Source: Nocardia brasiliensis NBRC 14402
GTDB lineage: Bacteria > Actinomycetota > Actinomycetes > Mycobacteriales > Mycobacteriaceae
Direction of reading: 5' to 3'
Length of the DNA: 43,541 nt
Assembly: GCF_000308475.2 (NCBI RefSeq)
Contig: NZ_BAFT02000002.1
Span: 1-43,541, forward strand
A program made the translations under genes and the position numbers. Below, in pieces: positions 1 to 11,200 of this stretch. Under the pieces are notes generated by a model. That model did no database searches. It was not told the DNA's origin and saw only the letters and a list, made by a program, of their open reading frames with translations. Each line of letters begins with the position of its first letter. The first letter of the stretch is position 1.

Positions 1-3000
1 AGGCGACCGTCGCGGTCACCCGCCACGCCATCGGCGCGAACCCCGTCGGCCCGATCCCGGTAGGCACTCCCTCGTGGGATTCCCTTGCCTACGTGCTGGA
101 CACCTGTTTGCGGCCGGTGCCGCCGGGCATACCGGGCGAGCTTTATCTCGGCGGCGCGGCGCTGGCCCGCGGCTACGTGCGCCGGCCCGGCCAGACCGCG
201 GCGCGTTTCGTCGCGGACCCGTTCGGGGGCGCGGGACAGCGGCTCTATCGCACCGGCGATATCGTGCGCTCGACCGACGCCGGCGAGCTGGAGTTCCTCG
301 GCCGCAGCGACTTCCAGGTGAAGATGCGCGGCATCCGGATCGAGCCCGGCGAAGTGGAGGCGGTGCTCGCCGCGCAGGATTCGGTGGCGCAGGCCGTTGC
401 CGTGGTCCACGACGAGACAGCCTCGGGCAGTGGCCGATTGGTCGCTTATGTGACCCCGGCCGCCGGACATCAGATCGATCGCGACGCAGTGGACCGGCGG
501 CTGCGCGAGACCTTGCCCCAGTACCTGGTGCCCGCCGCGATCGTGGTGCTCACCGAGCTGCCGCGGAACCGATCCGGCAAGCTGGACCGAAAGGCCCTGC
601 CCGCTCCGGCCTTCGAGCCGGTGGTCTTCCGTGCCCCGGGCACCGATACCGAACACGCGCTCGCGGCAGTGTTCGCCGAGGTGCTCGGCCGCGACGGCAT
701 CGGCGTCGACGAATCCTTCTTCGCGCTCGGCGGCGACAGCATCATGTCGATCCTGCTCGTCTCCAGGGCGCGGGCGCGCGGCATCGCGGTGACCGCACAA
801 CAGGTGTACGAACATCGCACGGTGGCCGGCCTCGCCGCCGTCGCCGAGACCGCGGCGGGCGCGGACCTGCGGCCGCTTCCGGAGCTGCCCGGCGGTGGTG
901 TCGGCACGTTACCGCTCACGCCGGTGATCCGATTCCTGATCGAACGCGGTGGCAATTTCGACCGCTTCTGCCAGGCGATGACGCTGGAGCTGCCCGTCGG
1001 AATCGACAGGGCTGCACTGGTTGCCACGGTGACGGCGGTGGTCGACCAGCACGACATGTTGCGCTCGCGGTTGTCTCGGGACGATGCAGGCGAATGGCAG
1101 CTGACAGTCGCGCCGCCCGGCAGCGTCTACGTCGACTCGCTGGTGCACCAGGTCGTGCACGAGGATCTGGCGCACGTGGACCTGCTGGCGCTGGCGACCG
1201 CCGAACTGAACGCCGCCGTCGATCGGATCGACCCCGCCACCGGCGACGTGGTGCGGTTCGTCTGGCTCAGCCCGCAGTCACCGGCCAGGCCGGGCCTGCT
1301 CGTTGTGGCCGCACACCACATCGCCGTCGACGGCGTGTCCTGGCGCGTGCTGTTGCCCGATTTCGTCGCCGCGTGGGCCGCCGTCGCGGCGGGCGGCACA
1401 CCGCGGCTGCCCGATGTCGGCACGTCGATGCGGGCATGGTCGCACGCCCTTGTAGCGAAAGCGCACGCCGCCGCGACGGTCGACGAGCTGCCGATCTGGC
1501 GCGAGGTCGTCGAGGGCCCCGATCCCGCGTTCGGCGACCGCCCGTTCGACCCGCACCGCGATTTCGCGAATCAGGTGGCGCACACCACCGTCGAACTCGA
1601 CGAGCGGGACACCGCGGCGCTCATCACCGTTATTCCCGACCGGTATCGCGCCCGGGTGGCGGACGCGCTGCTGACCGCGCTCGCGCTCGCGGTGACTCGC
1701 TGGCGGTCCCGGCGCGGAGAACCGGAACGGTCGGTGCTGCTGCGGCTGGAAGGTCACGGTCGCGAGCAGGATGCGGTGCCCGGCGCCGAATTGTCCCGCA
1801 CCGTAGGCTGGTTCACCTCGATCGTGCCGGCCCGGCTCGACCTGTCCGGGGTGGACCTCGATGACGCGTTCGCGGGCGGTCCGGCCCTCGGCGTCGCGCT
1901 GAAGGCCGTGAAGGAACAGCTACGGGCGACCCCGCACAACGGTTTCGGTTACGGTCTGCTCCGTTTCCTCAACGCGGACACCGCCGCCCAACTGCCGCAC
2001 CGGGAACCGGGCGAGATCTCGTTCAACTATTTCGGCCACATCACCGGCGTGGACGTCCCGCCGGAGCTGGCAGGCATCGGCTGGTTGCCCGCGCCCGAAT
2101 ACGGCCGGTTGGTGATCCGGCCCGATGCCCGCCGTGGCGCGCTGGGCGCTGTCGAAGTGGATTCCATCGTGTTCGGCGAGCGGCTGGTGACCAGCTTCGG
2201 TTACGCCCGCACGTTGTTCGCCGAGGACGCGGGCGAAGAACTGGTCGCGCTGTGGCGCGCGGCGCTCGCCGCCCTCGCCCGGCACGCGCGCGACATGCGC
2301 ACGCAGGGCGGGCACACGCCGTCCGATTTCCCGCTGGTGCGGCCCGCGCAAAGCGATATCGAAGTATGGGAGCGGCAGTATCCCGCGCTGATCGACGTGT
2401 GGCCGGTCTCGCCACTACAGGCCGGAATGCTCTTCCACGCCATGTTCGATCCCGGCGCGGTCGACGTGTACACGGTGCAGTTGGTGCTCAGCGTGCGCGG
2501 CACGGTTGACGGGCCGCGGTTGCGCGCGGCCGCGGCGGCCGTCCTCGCGCGACACGCGAACCTGCGCACCGCCTTCGGGTTCGACGCGGCGGGTTCGCCG
2601 GTGCAACTGGTCGTAGCGGAGGTGGCGTTGCCGTGGCGGGAGGTGCACTTGGCCGACGCGCCGGACGACGAGGCCGAGCGGGTGCTGGACGCCGAACGCG
2701 CGACACCGTTCGATCCGGCGCGACCGCCGCTGTTGCGCTCGATGCTCCTGCGTCGCGGCGCCGACCGGGCGCAGTGGGTCGTCACCTACCATCATCTGCT
2801 GCTCGACGGTTGGTCCATTCCGCTGCTGGTCCGCGAGATCGTCGCCGAGTACGCGGGATTCGCCCTCGATCCACCGCGGGCCTACCGCAACTACGTGGAA
2901 TGGCTTGCCGAGCAGAATGTTTCGAACTCGAAGCAGGCCTGGGCGCAAGCACTCGCCGGGGTGACCGAGCCGACGCTGCTGGCCGGTGACACCGACTTGT

Positions 3001-6000
3001 CCGCGCCTTCGGCGCTGCCGCTCGAGCACGAGTTCGCGCTGGACGAGCCACAGTCCCGAGCACTCGTCCGGTTGGCGACCGAGCTGGAGGTGACGGTCAA
3101 CACCGTGCTGCAAGCCGGGTGGGCGATCCTGCTGGCGCGGATGACCGATCGCGCCGATATCGTCTTCGGCACCACGGTATCGGGCCGGCCCGCCGATCTG
3201 GTGGGTGTGGAATCGATGGTCGGTCTGTTCATCAATACCGTTCCGGTCCGGATCCAGTTGCGGCCGGCGCAGACCGCGGCGGACTTGCTGCGCCGCGTGC
3301 AGCTCGAGCAGTTCGCGCTGAGCGCCCACCATCACCTCGGCCTGCCGGATATCGCCGCCCAGGCCGATACCGGCGAGCACCGCTTGTTCGACACGCTCTT
3401 GGTCGTGGAAACCTATCCTGTCGACGAAGCGGCACTGCGCGCGCAGACCGCCACCCACGCGGGCCTGACGATCACGGGCCTGCGCTCGCGGGAAGCGACG
3501 CACTATCCCTTGACCCTGACGGTCCGGCAGACCGACCGGCTGCATCTGACCGCCGGATGGCGACCCGATCTACTCGACCAGGCGAGCGTCGCGCGGCTGG
3601 GTGATCGGCTGGTCCGGGTGCTGACTGCGATCGCGACGAATCCCGCTGCCGCGGTTGCGGATATCGATCCGATCGGTGCCGCGGAACGCGCGCAGGTGCT
3701 CACCCAGTGGCAGCGTCCGGCCGTGCCGGCACCGGAGGTCATCCTGGTGGATCTGTTCCGGGCACAGGTGACCGCGCGTCCTGATGCGGTCGCGGTCCGC
3801 GACAGCTCCCGGGCACTGACCTATCGCGAGCTGGACCACGCCGCCGATGCACTCGCGCGGACATTGTCCGCCCGCGGCATCGGTACCGAATCCCTGGTGG
3901 CCGTCGGTGTTTCGCGTTCGGTCGAGCTGATCGTCGCACTGCTCGGCGTGCTGAAGTCGGGAGCGGGCTACGTCCCACTGGATCTCGGCAACCCGGCGCG
4001 CCGCCTCGCTTTCGTGCTCGCCGAGACGAATCCGGCCTGCGTGGTCACCACGGACGCCGACCGTGCCGATCTGCCCGCGACCGATGTCCCGTATCTCCTG
4101 CTCGGCGAGACGGATACGGCCGAGGCGGGCACGTGGCACCGACCCCCGCGTCCGGACGACCTCGCCTACGTGCTGTACACCTCCGGTTCCACCGGCCGGC
4201 CCAAGGGCGTCTGCGTGACGCATCGCAATGTCGTCGCGATGTTGCGCGCCACCGCGGCGGTGATCGACGCCGGCCACACCGATGTATGGACCATGTTCCA
4301 CTCGCCCGCCTTCGACTTCTCGGTATGGGAGATGTGGGGCGCACTGGCGGGCGGCGGTACCTTGGTCGTCGTAGCCGCCGAGGTGACGCGGTCGCCGCGC
4401 GAATTCGTCGAATTACTGGCGCGGGAACGTATCACGGTGCTGAGCCAGACCCCGTCGGCGTTGTACTCGCTGCTGGAATCCGGCGCGATCACCCTCCCCG
4501 CGCTGCGGCACCTCGTGCTCGGCGGCGAGGCGCTGGACCCGCGCCGATTGCGTCCGTGGTTCGACGCGGATCCGGCGGCCCGGACCCGTGTCTCGAATCT
4601 GTACGGCATCACCGAGGCGACGGTGCATGCCACCCAGCTGACGCTGACCCACGCCGGTTCGAGCGGGACCAGCGGAATCGGCCGGGGCTTGGCGGGAATG
4701 GCTGTGCGCGTGCTGGATTCGCGCCTGCGGCCCGCGCCGGTCGGTGCGGCGGGGGAGATCTATCTCGCCGGACCTCAGCTCGCTCGCGGCTACCAGGCCC
4801 GTCCCGCGGCGACCGCGGCCCGCTATGTGGCGGACCCGTTCGGCGCGCCCGGCACGCGCATGTACCGCACCGGTGACCGTGCCCGCTGGAATTCCGACGG
4901 CCGGCTCGAATACCTGGGCCGCGCCGACGATCAGGTGAAGATTCGCGGCTACCGCATCGAACCCGCCGAAGTCGAGGTCGCCCTGCTCGAACACGAGGCG
5001 GTGGCGCGGGCGGTCGTCGTGGTCCGGACAGGAGTCGGCGGCTCGCCGCGGCTGGTCGCCTACGTGGTGCCCGTGCACGGCACAGATCCCGATATCGAAT
5101 CGCTGGAACGGCATGTCGCTGAACGTGTTCCGTTCTATATGCGACCCGCCGCCATCGTGCGGATGGTGACGCTTCCGCTGACCGCACACGGCAAGCTGGA
5201 CCGCGCCGCGCTGCCGGACCCCGTGGTCGTGCCCCGATCCGCTCAGGCGCCACGGACCGAGGCCGAACGAGTCGTGGCCGAGATCTTCACCGAGGTACTC
5301 GGCGTCGACCGGCCCGGCGTCGACGACTCCTTCTTCGCGCTCGGCGGAGACAGCATCATCTCGATCCAGCTCGCGTCGCGGGCCAGGGCCAAAGGCTGGC
5401 ATTTCACGCCGCGGGACGTCTTCGACCAGCGTACCGTGGCCGGAATCGCTACGGCGGCAACGCCGATCGGCTCCGACACCGTCGTGCCACGGCTGTCCGA
5501 ACTCCCAGGCGGCGGTGTCGGCGAATTGCCGCTCCCGCCGGTGGCGCGCTGGCTGACCGAACGCGGCGGTTTCCGTCGAGTGCATCAGACCCTCACGGTC
5601 GACTTGCCCGCGAACACCACCCTCGAAGCGCTGGCCGGCGCGGTCGCGGCCGTGCTCGACCGGCACGACATGCTGCGCAGCCGCCTGTTCCGCGACGACA
5701 CAGGGGAGTGGCGGTTCGAGACCACGGCACCGGGCACGGTCGAGGCGGCGGAAGTTCTGCGCCGCAGTCATTTCGACGAAGAACCCGACGACGCCGCGGT
5801 GTCGGCCCAGCTCGATGCCGCCCTGGGCCGTCTCGATCCGGCCGCGGGGGTTATGGTCCAGTTCGTATGGTTGGATCGCACCGATCCGGGCCTGCCCGGA
5901 CGGTTGCTGATCTGCGCCCACCACCTGGTCGTCGACGGCGTGTCCTGGCGCATCCTGCTTCCGGATCTGCTCACCGCCCTCGCTGCGGTGTCGAACGGGC

Positions 6001-8237
6001 AAGCGCCGCAGCTGGATCCGCCGGCCACCTCCATGCGCCGGTGGGCGCACGCGCTGGTCGACGCCGCCTACGCACCCGACCGAATCGCCGAAGTCGGCCT
6101 GTGGCAGCGCATCTGCGCCACCCCGGATCCGATGCTCGGTGCCCGATCGTTCGATCCCGCCATTGATCTGGCCACTCAGGTCGAGACTGTGCAGGTCACG
6201 GTGGACGAAACTGTCACCGACGCGCTGGTGCGAATTGTGCCCGGCCTGTTCCACGCGGGCGTGGACGAGATCTTGCTCGCCGCGTTCGCTGCGGCGCTCG
6301 CGCGATGGCGGTTCCGTCGCGGCCAGGACGCACCGGTTTCGTTGCTGCGCGTGGAGGGCCATGGCCGGGAAGAGCAGCTCGCCGCGGGTGCGGATCTGTC
6401 CCGCACGGTCGGGTGGTTCACCTCCCTCTACCCGGTGCGCCTCGACCTCGGCGACATCGATGTCGAAGCGGCGCTGGCCGGTACGGACGAGACCGGCGCA
6501 ATGATCAAGTCGGTCAAGGAGCAACTGCGCGCCGTGCCCGATCACGGTATCGGCTACGGACTGCTGCGCTACCTGAATCCCGATACCGCACAGCTGTTGC
6601 CGGAAGCGATGCCGGGGCAGATCGCGTTCAACTATTTGGGTCGCGTCGACGATCGGAACGCCGGCCTGTTCGCGGCACCGGCCACCGACCCCGATCCCGA
6701 CCTGGCCGCGGCGGCCGCCATCGAGGTGAACGCGATCGTCGCCGGAGCGCAGCTGCATGCCGGATTCGCCTATCCCAGGACCCTTCTCGACGCGGGCGCC
6801 GTGACGGAGTTGGCCGAGCTGTGGGTGGCGGCGCTCGGCGCGATCGCCGCCTACGCGCGTTCCGGCCCCCCGGGCGGGCACACCCCCTCGGACTTCCCGC
6901 TCGTCCGGGTCAGCGGGGCGGACATCGCGCGGTGGGAACGCGATTACGGGCAGCTCACCGACGTGTGGCCGCTCGCACCGCTGCAGCCGGGCCTGTATTT
7001 CCACGCGTTGCTCGCCGGACGTGCCGATTCGGCCGCCGTCGACGTCTACAACGTGCAGACGCTGCTGCGGCTGCGCGGGCCGGTCGATCGCGCGCGGCTG
7101 CGCGACGCGGTCGGTCACCTCATCCGGCGCCATCCGAACCTGCGTGCGGCGTTCGTCACCGACACCACCGCCACAGCACGTCAGGTGATTCCGGCAGCGA
7201 TCGAAGTACCGTGGCGCGAAGTCGATCTCGTGTCCGAAGCCGAGTTGACCGAGCTGGCGGATCTGGACCGCGCGGCGCGTTTCGACCCGGCCCGCCCGCC
7301 GCTGCTGCGATTTACCCTGGCGCGGGTCGCGCAATCCGGGTACGCGTTGCTCGCGACCTATCACCACATCCTGCTCGACGGCTGGTCGCTGCCGCTGGTG
7401 CTGCGTGACCTGCTGGCGGCGTACGCCACCGGCGCACCGCTGCCCGCGCCCGGCGGGTCCTTCCGCGATTACCTCGCCTGGCACCACGGCCGGGACAAGG
7501 CCGTGTCCGCGCGAGTATGGCGGCGGGAACTCGACGGAATAAGCACACCGACGCTGATTGCCGCCAGCGCGCGCACCCACGAGATCGCGGTGGTACCGGG
7601 CACGCACCGGTTGACGATCGATGCCGACACGACAGCGGCACTGGGCGGCGTCGCGACCGGCGTCGGGACGACCCTCAACACCGTCTTGCAGGTGGCCTGG
7701 GCAATCCAGTTGGGTCGCAGACTCGGTCGCGACGACGTGGTGTTCGGCGCGACCGTGTCGGGCCGCCCGGCCGCGTTGCCCGGCGTCGAATCGGTTGTCG
7801 GACTGTGCATCAACACCGTGCCGGTACGGGTGCGACTCGCCGCCGACCGGTCGGTCGCGGAGCTGTTGCGCGCGGTACAGGCCGGGCAGGCCGCGCTGAT
7901 CGAACACCATCACCTGGGCCTGGCCGAAATCCATGCCGCGGCAGGCGCGCGGGACACCTTGTTCGACACCGTGCTCGCCTACGAGTCCTACCCGATCGAC
8001 ACCGATCAGCTCGCGGCCGCGGGTGACGGACTGTTCGAGGCCGACGTCGAACTGCGCGATGCCGCGCACTACCCCCTGACGCTGACGGTCGATCCGAAAG
8101 CGGAGCTGACGATCGTGTTCGGTTACCAGCGCGCGGTTTTCGAGGAAGCGCAGGTGGCCGAGATCGCCGCGCAGACGCGTAGGCTGCTCGCCGCCATCGC
8201 CAGGGATCCGCACGTGCGCGCCGAGGAGCTACGGTGA
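1..8237 (+). CDS. NRPS, 5'-truncated: (A)-T-E-C-A-T-E-C
   Basis: Peptide synthetase whose start lies upstream of the window; the reading frame is open from base 3. Domains by nucleotide: C-terminal part of an A domain (to ~610), carrier protein (640-850, phosphopantetheine Ser codon 738-740 in GGDSI), epimerase (890-2290; HHIAVDG, EGHGRE, RTVGWFT), C (2370-3680; HHLLLDG), A (3700-5220), carrier (5260-5460, Ser 5352-5354 in GGDSI), epimerase (5490-6880; HHLVVDG, EGHGRE, RTVGWFT) and a final C (6940-8230; HHILLDG). The full A domain has pocket residues I read as D-F-W-S-V-G-L-V-H, close to threonine codes, so D-Thr is the likely product of that module. Both C domains follow E domains and look DCL-type. 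The gene ends in a C domain and overlaps the next NRPS by GTGA. No thioesterase. Family assignment is firm; the substrate is inferred. Confidence 0.95.
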   Translation, partial: ATVAVTRHAIGANPVGPIPVGTPSWDSLAYVLDTCLRPVPPGIPGELYLGGAALARGYVRRPGQTAARFVADPFGGAGQRLYRTGDIVRSTDAGELEFLGRSDFQVKMRGIRIEPGEVEAVLAAQDSVAQAVAVVHDETASGSGRLVAYVTPAAGHQIDRDAVDRRLRETLPQYLVPAAIVVLTELPRNRSGKLDRKALPAPAFEPVVFRAPGTDTEHALAAVFAEVLGRDGIGVDESFFALGGDSIMSILLVSRARARGIAVTAQQVYEHRTVAGLAAVAETAAGADLRPLPELPGGGVGTLPLTPVIRFLIERGGNFDRFCQAMTLELPVGIDRAALVATVTAVVDQHDMLRSRLSRDDAGEWQLTVAPPGSVYVDSLVHQVVHEDLAHVDLLALATAELNAAVDRIDPATGDVVRFVWLSPQSPARPGLLVVAAHHIAVDGVSWRVLLPDFVAAWAAVAAGGTPRLPDVGTSMRAWSHALVAKAHAAATVDELPIWREVVEGPDPAFGDRPFDPHRDFANQVAHTTVELDERDTAALITVIPDRYRARVADALLTALALAVTRWRSRRGEPERSVLLRLEGHGREQDAVPGAELSRTVGWFTSIVPARLDLSGVDLDDAFAGGPALGVALKAVKEQLRATPHNGFGYGLLRFLNADTAAQLPHREPGEISFNYFGHITGVDVPPELAGIGWLPAPEYGRLVIRPDARRGALGAVEVDSIVFGERLVTSFGYARTLFAEDAGEELVALWRAALAALARHARDMRTQGGHTPSDFPLVRPAQSDIEVWERQYPALIDVWPVSPLQAGMLFHAMFDPGAVDVYTVQLVLSVRGTVDGPRLRAAAAAVLARHANLRTAFGFDAAGSPVQLVVAEVALPWREVHLADAPDDEAERVLDAERATPFDPARPPLLRSMLLRRGADRAQWVVTYHHLLLDGWSIPLLVREIVAEYAGFALDPPRAYRNYVEWLAEQNVSNSKQAWAQALAGVTEPTLLAGDTDLSAPSALPLEHEFALDEPQSRALVRLATELEVTVNTVLQAGWAILLARMTDRADIVFGTTVSGRPADLVGVESMVGLFINTVPVRIQLRPAQTAADLLRRVQLEQFALSAHHHLGLPDIAAQADTGEHRLFDTLLVVETYPVDEAALRAQTATHAGLTITGLRSREATHYPLTLTVRQTDRLHLTAGWRPDLLDQASVARLGDRLVRVLTAIATNPAAAVADIDPIGAAERAQVLTQWQRPAVPAPEVILVDLFRAQVTARPDAVAVRDSSRALTYRELDHAADALARTLSARGIGTESLVAVGVSRSVELIVALLGVLKSGAGYVPLDLGNPARRLAFVLAETNPACVVTTDADRADLPATDVPYLLLGETDTAEAGTWHRPPRPDDLAYVLYTSGSTGRPKGVCVTHRNVVAMLRATAAVIDAGHTDVWTMFHSPAFDFSVWEMWGALAGGGTLVVVAAEVTRSPREFVELLARERITVLSQTPSALYSLLESGAITLPALRHLVLGGEALDPRRLRPWFDADPAARTRVSNLYGITEATVHATQLTLTHAGSSGTSGIGRGLAGMAVRVLDSRLRPAPVGAAGEIYLAGPQLARGYQARPAATAARYVADPFGAPGTRMYRTGDRARWNSDGRLEYLGRADDQVKIRGYRIEPAEVEVALLEHEAVARAVVVVRTGVGGSPRLVAYVVPVHGTDPDIESLERHVAERVPFYMRPAAIVRMVTLPLTAHGKLDRAALPDPVVVPRSAQAPRTEAERVVAEIFTEVLGVDRPGVDDSFFALGGDSIISIQLASRARAKGWHFTPRDVFDQRTVAGIATAATPIGSDTVVPRLSELPGGGVGELPLPPVARWLTERGGFRRVHQTLTVDLPANTTLEALAGAVAAVLDRHDMLRSRLFRDDTGEWRFETTAPGTVEAAEVLRRSHFDEEPDDAAVSAQLDAALGRLDPAAGVMVQFVWLDRTDPGLPGRLLICAHHLVVDGVSWRILLPDLLTALAAVSNGQAPQLDPPATSMRRWAHALVDAAYAPDRIAEVGLWQRICATPDPMLGARSFDPAIDLATQVETVQVTVDETVTDALVRIVPGLFHAGVDEILLAAFAAALARWRFRRGQDAPVSLLRVEGHGREEQLAAGADLSRTVGWFTSLYPVRLDLGDIDVEAALAGTDETGAMIKSVKEQLRAVPDHGIGYGLLRYLNPDTAQLLPEAMPGQIAFNYLGRVDDRNAGLFAAPATDPDPDLAAAAAIEVNAIVAGAQLHAGFAYPRTLLDAGAVTELAELWVAALGAIAAYARSGPPGGHTPSDFPLVRVSGADIARWERDYGQLTDVWPLAPLQPGLYFHALLAGRADSAAVDVYNVQTLLRLRGPVDRARLRDAVGHLIRRHPNLRAAFVTDTTATARQVIPAAIEVPWREVDLVSEAELTELADLDRAARFDPARPPLLRFTLARVAQSGYALLATYHHILLDGWSLPLVLRDLLAAYATGAPLPAPGGSFRDYLAWHHGRDKAVSARVWRRELDGISTPTLIAASARTHEIAVVPGTHRLTIDADTTAALGGVATGVGTTLNTVLQVAWAIQLGRRLGRDDVVFGATVSGRPAALPGVESVVGLCINTVPVRVRLAADRSVAELLRAVQAGQAALIEHHHLGLAEIHAAAGARDTLFDTVLAYESYPIDTDQLAAAGDGLFEADVELRDAAHYPLTLTVDPKAELTIVFGYQRAVFEEAQVAEIAAQTRRLLAAIARDPHVRAEELR

Positions 8238-11200
8238 CCGCCCGGCTGCCGCTCACCCGGGCACAGCAGCACGTCTGGGTCGCACAGCGACTCGACGAGT
8301 CCGGACTCCGTTTCGTCGTCGGCGGCTATGTGCGCCTCCGCGGCACTCTCGACGAGACGGTGTTCGAGCGAGCGCTGCGCCTCGTGGTCGCCGGAGCGGA
8401 GTCGACCAGGGTGTACTTCGACGAGCAGCCCGGCGGCGCGGTCACCCAGGTGCTCGCGGAACTCGAGGATTGGCCGTTGCACCGCAGCAGTTTTCGCGAC
8501 GCGCCGGATCCGCACGCCGCGGCACGCGAATACATGGAGGCCGCGCTGGAACGGCCTTTCGATCTCTCCCGGGCACCGCTGTTCGACCATCACCTGATCG
8601 ATCTCGGCGCCGAAGGCACCGTCTGGTTCCTCCGCGGCCATCACCTGGTGATCGACGGTGCCGCCGCGGTCGCCATGATCCGGCGGGTGGCCGACGTCTA
8701 TACCGCGCTGATCGACGGAAAACCCGTCGCGGAAACCGTCTTCGACCGGGTAGCGGAACTGGTCGAAGCAGACGAACGGTACCGCGGTTCGCCGAGGTTC
8801 GCCGCGGACCGGCAGTTCTGGGCGGGGCGACTGGCGCAGGCCGGGCCGGACGACGCACCACTGTTCGCCGGGGCACCGTCGTCCACCGCATCCGTCCGGT
8901 ACATCCGGCAGTCCGGCGTGCTGGGCGCCGCGGCGTGGCAGGCGCTGCGGGCGCGCGCCGACGCGTCGGGAATCGCCTGGCCCGCCTGGGTGCTCGCGGC
9001 GATCGCGATTCTGTTGCACGCCGATTCCGGAGCACGCACGGTCACCCTTCGTCTCGCCGTGCCCGCGAAGCGTTCTCGTACCGCGCTCGGCGTGACCTCG
9101 AATCTTCTGCCACTGCGGGTCCCGGTGGACCCGTCGGCGACCGTCGGCGAGCTGATCCGTGCACTGCGTGCCGAAATGCTCATCGTGCTGCGCCATCAGC
9201 ATTTCCAGTACGCAGACATGCGCGCCGACCTCGCCGCGGCCGGTGCGGATCCCGGCGTCCTCGGTCCCGCCGTCAACGTGCTGCCGTTCCAGAAAGACAT
9301 CCGGTTCGGCGCCGAAACTGCCACGCTGCACCATATCTCGGGTGGCGGCTCGGAGGAGCTGGTCATCGGGATACACGACAACGGCGGCCCGGAGCCGGGT
9401 CTGGCGCTGGAATCGAGCACGTCGCGCTACACCGAGGCGGATCTCGCCGCCCACCATCGCCGTCTCGCCGTGGCGATCGAGGCGCTGACCGCGGCATCGG
9501 ACGAACTCCCGCTGGGGCGACTGCGGTTCGCGCCGGACCCCGTGGGCGCGGCGGTCGCCGGCGCGGTGCCCGAAACGCTTCTCGACCGGTTCGAAAGGGC
9601 CGTTGCCGCCCACCCCGGCACACCCGCCGTCGTGCACGGCGACGAGTCGCTCAGCTATGCCGAACTCGACGCACGGGCACGGCGGCTGGCCCGCGTCTTG
9701 GCCGGATATGGTTCGGGCCCAGGAGAGTTCGTTGCTCTCGCGCTACCGCGCTCGGTCGATTTCGTCGTCGCGGTAGTCGCGGTGCTGTATTCGGGCGCGG
9801 CCTACGTTCCACTGGACCCCGGCTATCCGAGGCAGCGCCTGCGGGAAATCGTCGACGACGTGGCTCCCGCGGTGGTCGTCACCGGAGACGGTGTCGTGCT
9901 GCCGGAAAGCCGCACCACCGTGCCGGTGCTGCGCCTGGCCGACGCGGCCGAGGCGCCCGTCGCGACCGCGATCCGGCCCACCGCGCGGCAGCCCGCCTAT
10001 GTCATCTACACCTCCGGTACCACGGGCCCGCCGAAGGGCGTGGTCGTGACGCACGAGAATGTCGTCGCGCTGCTCGCGGCGACCGAGTCCTGGTTCGAGT
10101 TCGACCCGGACGACGTCTGGACCCTGTTCCACGCCACCGTTTTCGACTTCTCGGTATGGGAGATGTGGGGAGCGCTGTGCCATGGGGGCACCCTCGTGGT
10201 CGTCGACGCCGACGTGGCGCGCGACCCGGACGCGTTCCTCGAGCTGCTGGTGGCACAGCGCGTTACGGTGCTGAACCAGACGCCGACCGCGTTCGGCACG
10301 CTGGTCGACGCTACCGCCGCCCGTCCCGCGCTCGGCGAGCGGCTCGCGCTGCGCTACGTGATCTTCGGTGGTGAACCGGTGGAGCCGTGGCGGGTGACGG
10401 ACTGGTGGTCGCGGCCGGCCGTGCGGCAGCCGCGCCTGGTCAACATGTACGGCATCACCGAGACGACGGTCTTCAGTACCGGCGCCCCCTTGACCGAGCC
10501 GGTCTCTGCCCGCGACATCGGCACTCCGCTTCCGGGCACCGCGGCGTATGTCCTCGACGCGGCCTTGCGGCCCTGTGCGCCGGGAGTGCCCGGCGAGCTG
10601 TATGTGGCCGGCGCGGGCGTCGCGGCGGGATACCTGCGCAGTCCGGGACGCACCGCGACGCGCTACGTCGCCGACCCTTTCGGGGATTCCGGCGGACTGA
10701 TGTATCGCAGCGGCGACGTTGTTCGCTGGAATGCGACCGGGACGCTGGACTACCTCGGCCGGGCGGATCGGCAGCTGAAGGTCCGCGGGTTCCGGCTGGA
10801 GCCGGGTGAAATCGAGGCCGCCCTGTGCGCCCAGCCGGGGGTGCGCGCCGCGGCGGTGCCCGCCATGCCGGACCGGCGGCTCGTCGCCTTCGTCGCGGGC
10901 GCGCACCTCGATGCCGCCGCTCTGCGCGACGGGATCGCGAAACAGCTGCCCGCACACGCGGTTCCGTCTGCGATCGTCATCGTGGACGCGATACCGACCA
11001 CGGTGAACGGCAAAGTCGACGAGCCGAGACTGCGGGCTCTGTCCGCGCGCGGCAACGGAGCGGGTACGCCGCCGCGTACCGACGTCGAGGTCCAACTGCA
11101 CGCACTGTTCGTGGCGGTTCTCGGGCACGAGGATATCGGCGTCGACGACGGATTCTTCGCATCCGGCGGTGACAGCATCCTCGCCATTCGCCTGGCGGAC

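Noticed and set aside
4413..8213. 1,266-codon open frame antisense to the first NRPS
   Set aside because: It mirrors the codon pattern of a GC-rich NRPS; composition is Arg/Gly/His-rich with no domain, and the sense strand is fully explained.
93..8237. GTG at 93 as a real start of the first NRPS
   Set aside because: The frame and A-domain homology (ATVAVTRHAIG, VGTPSWDSLAYVLD) continue upstream to the window edge, so the gene is truncated, not started there.
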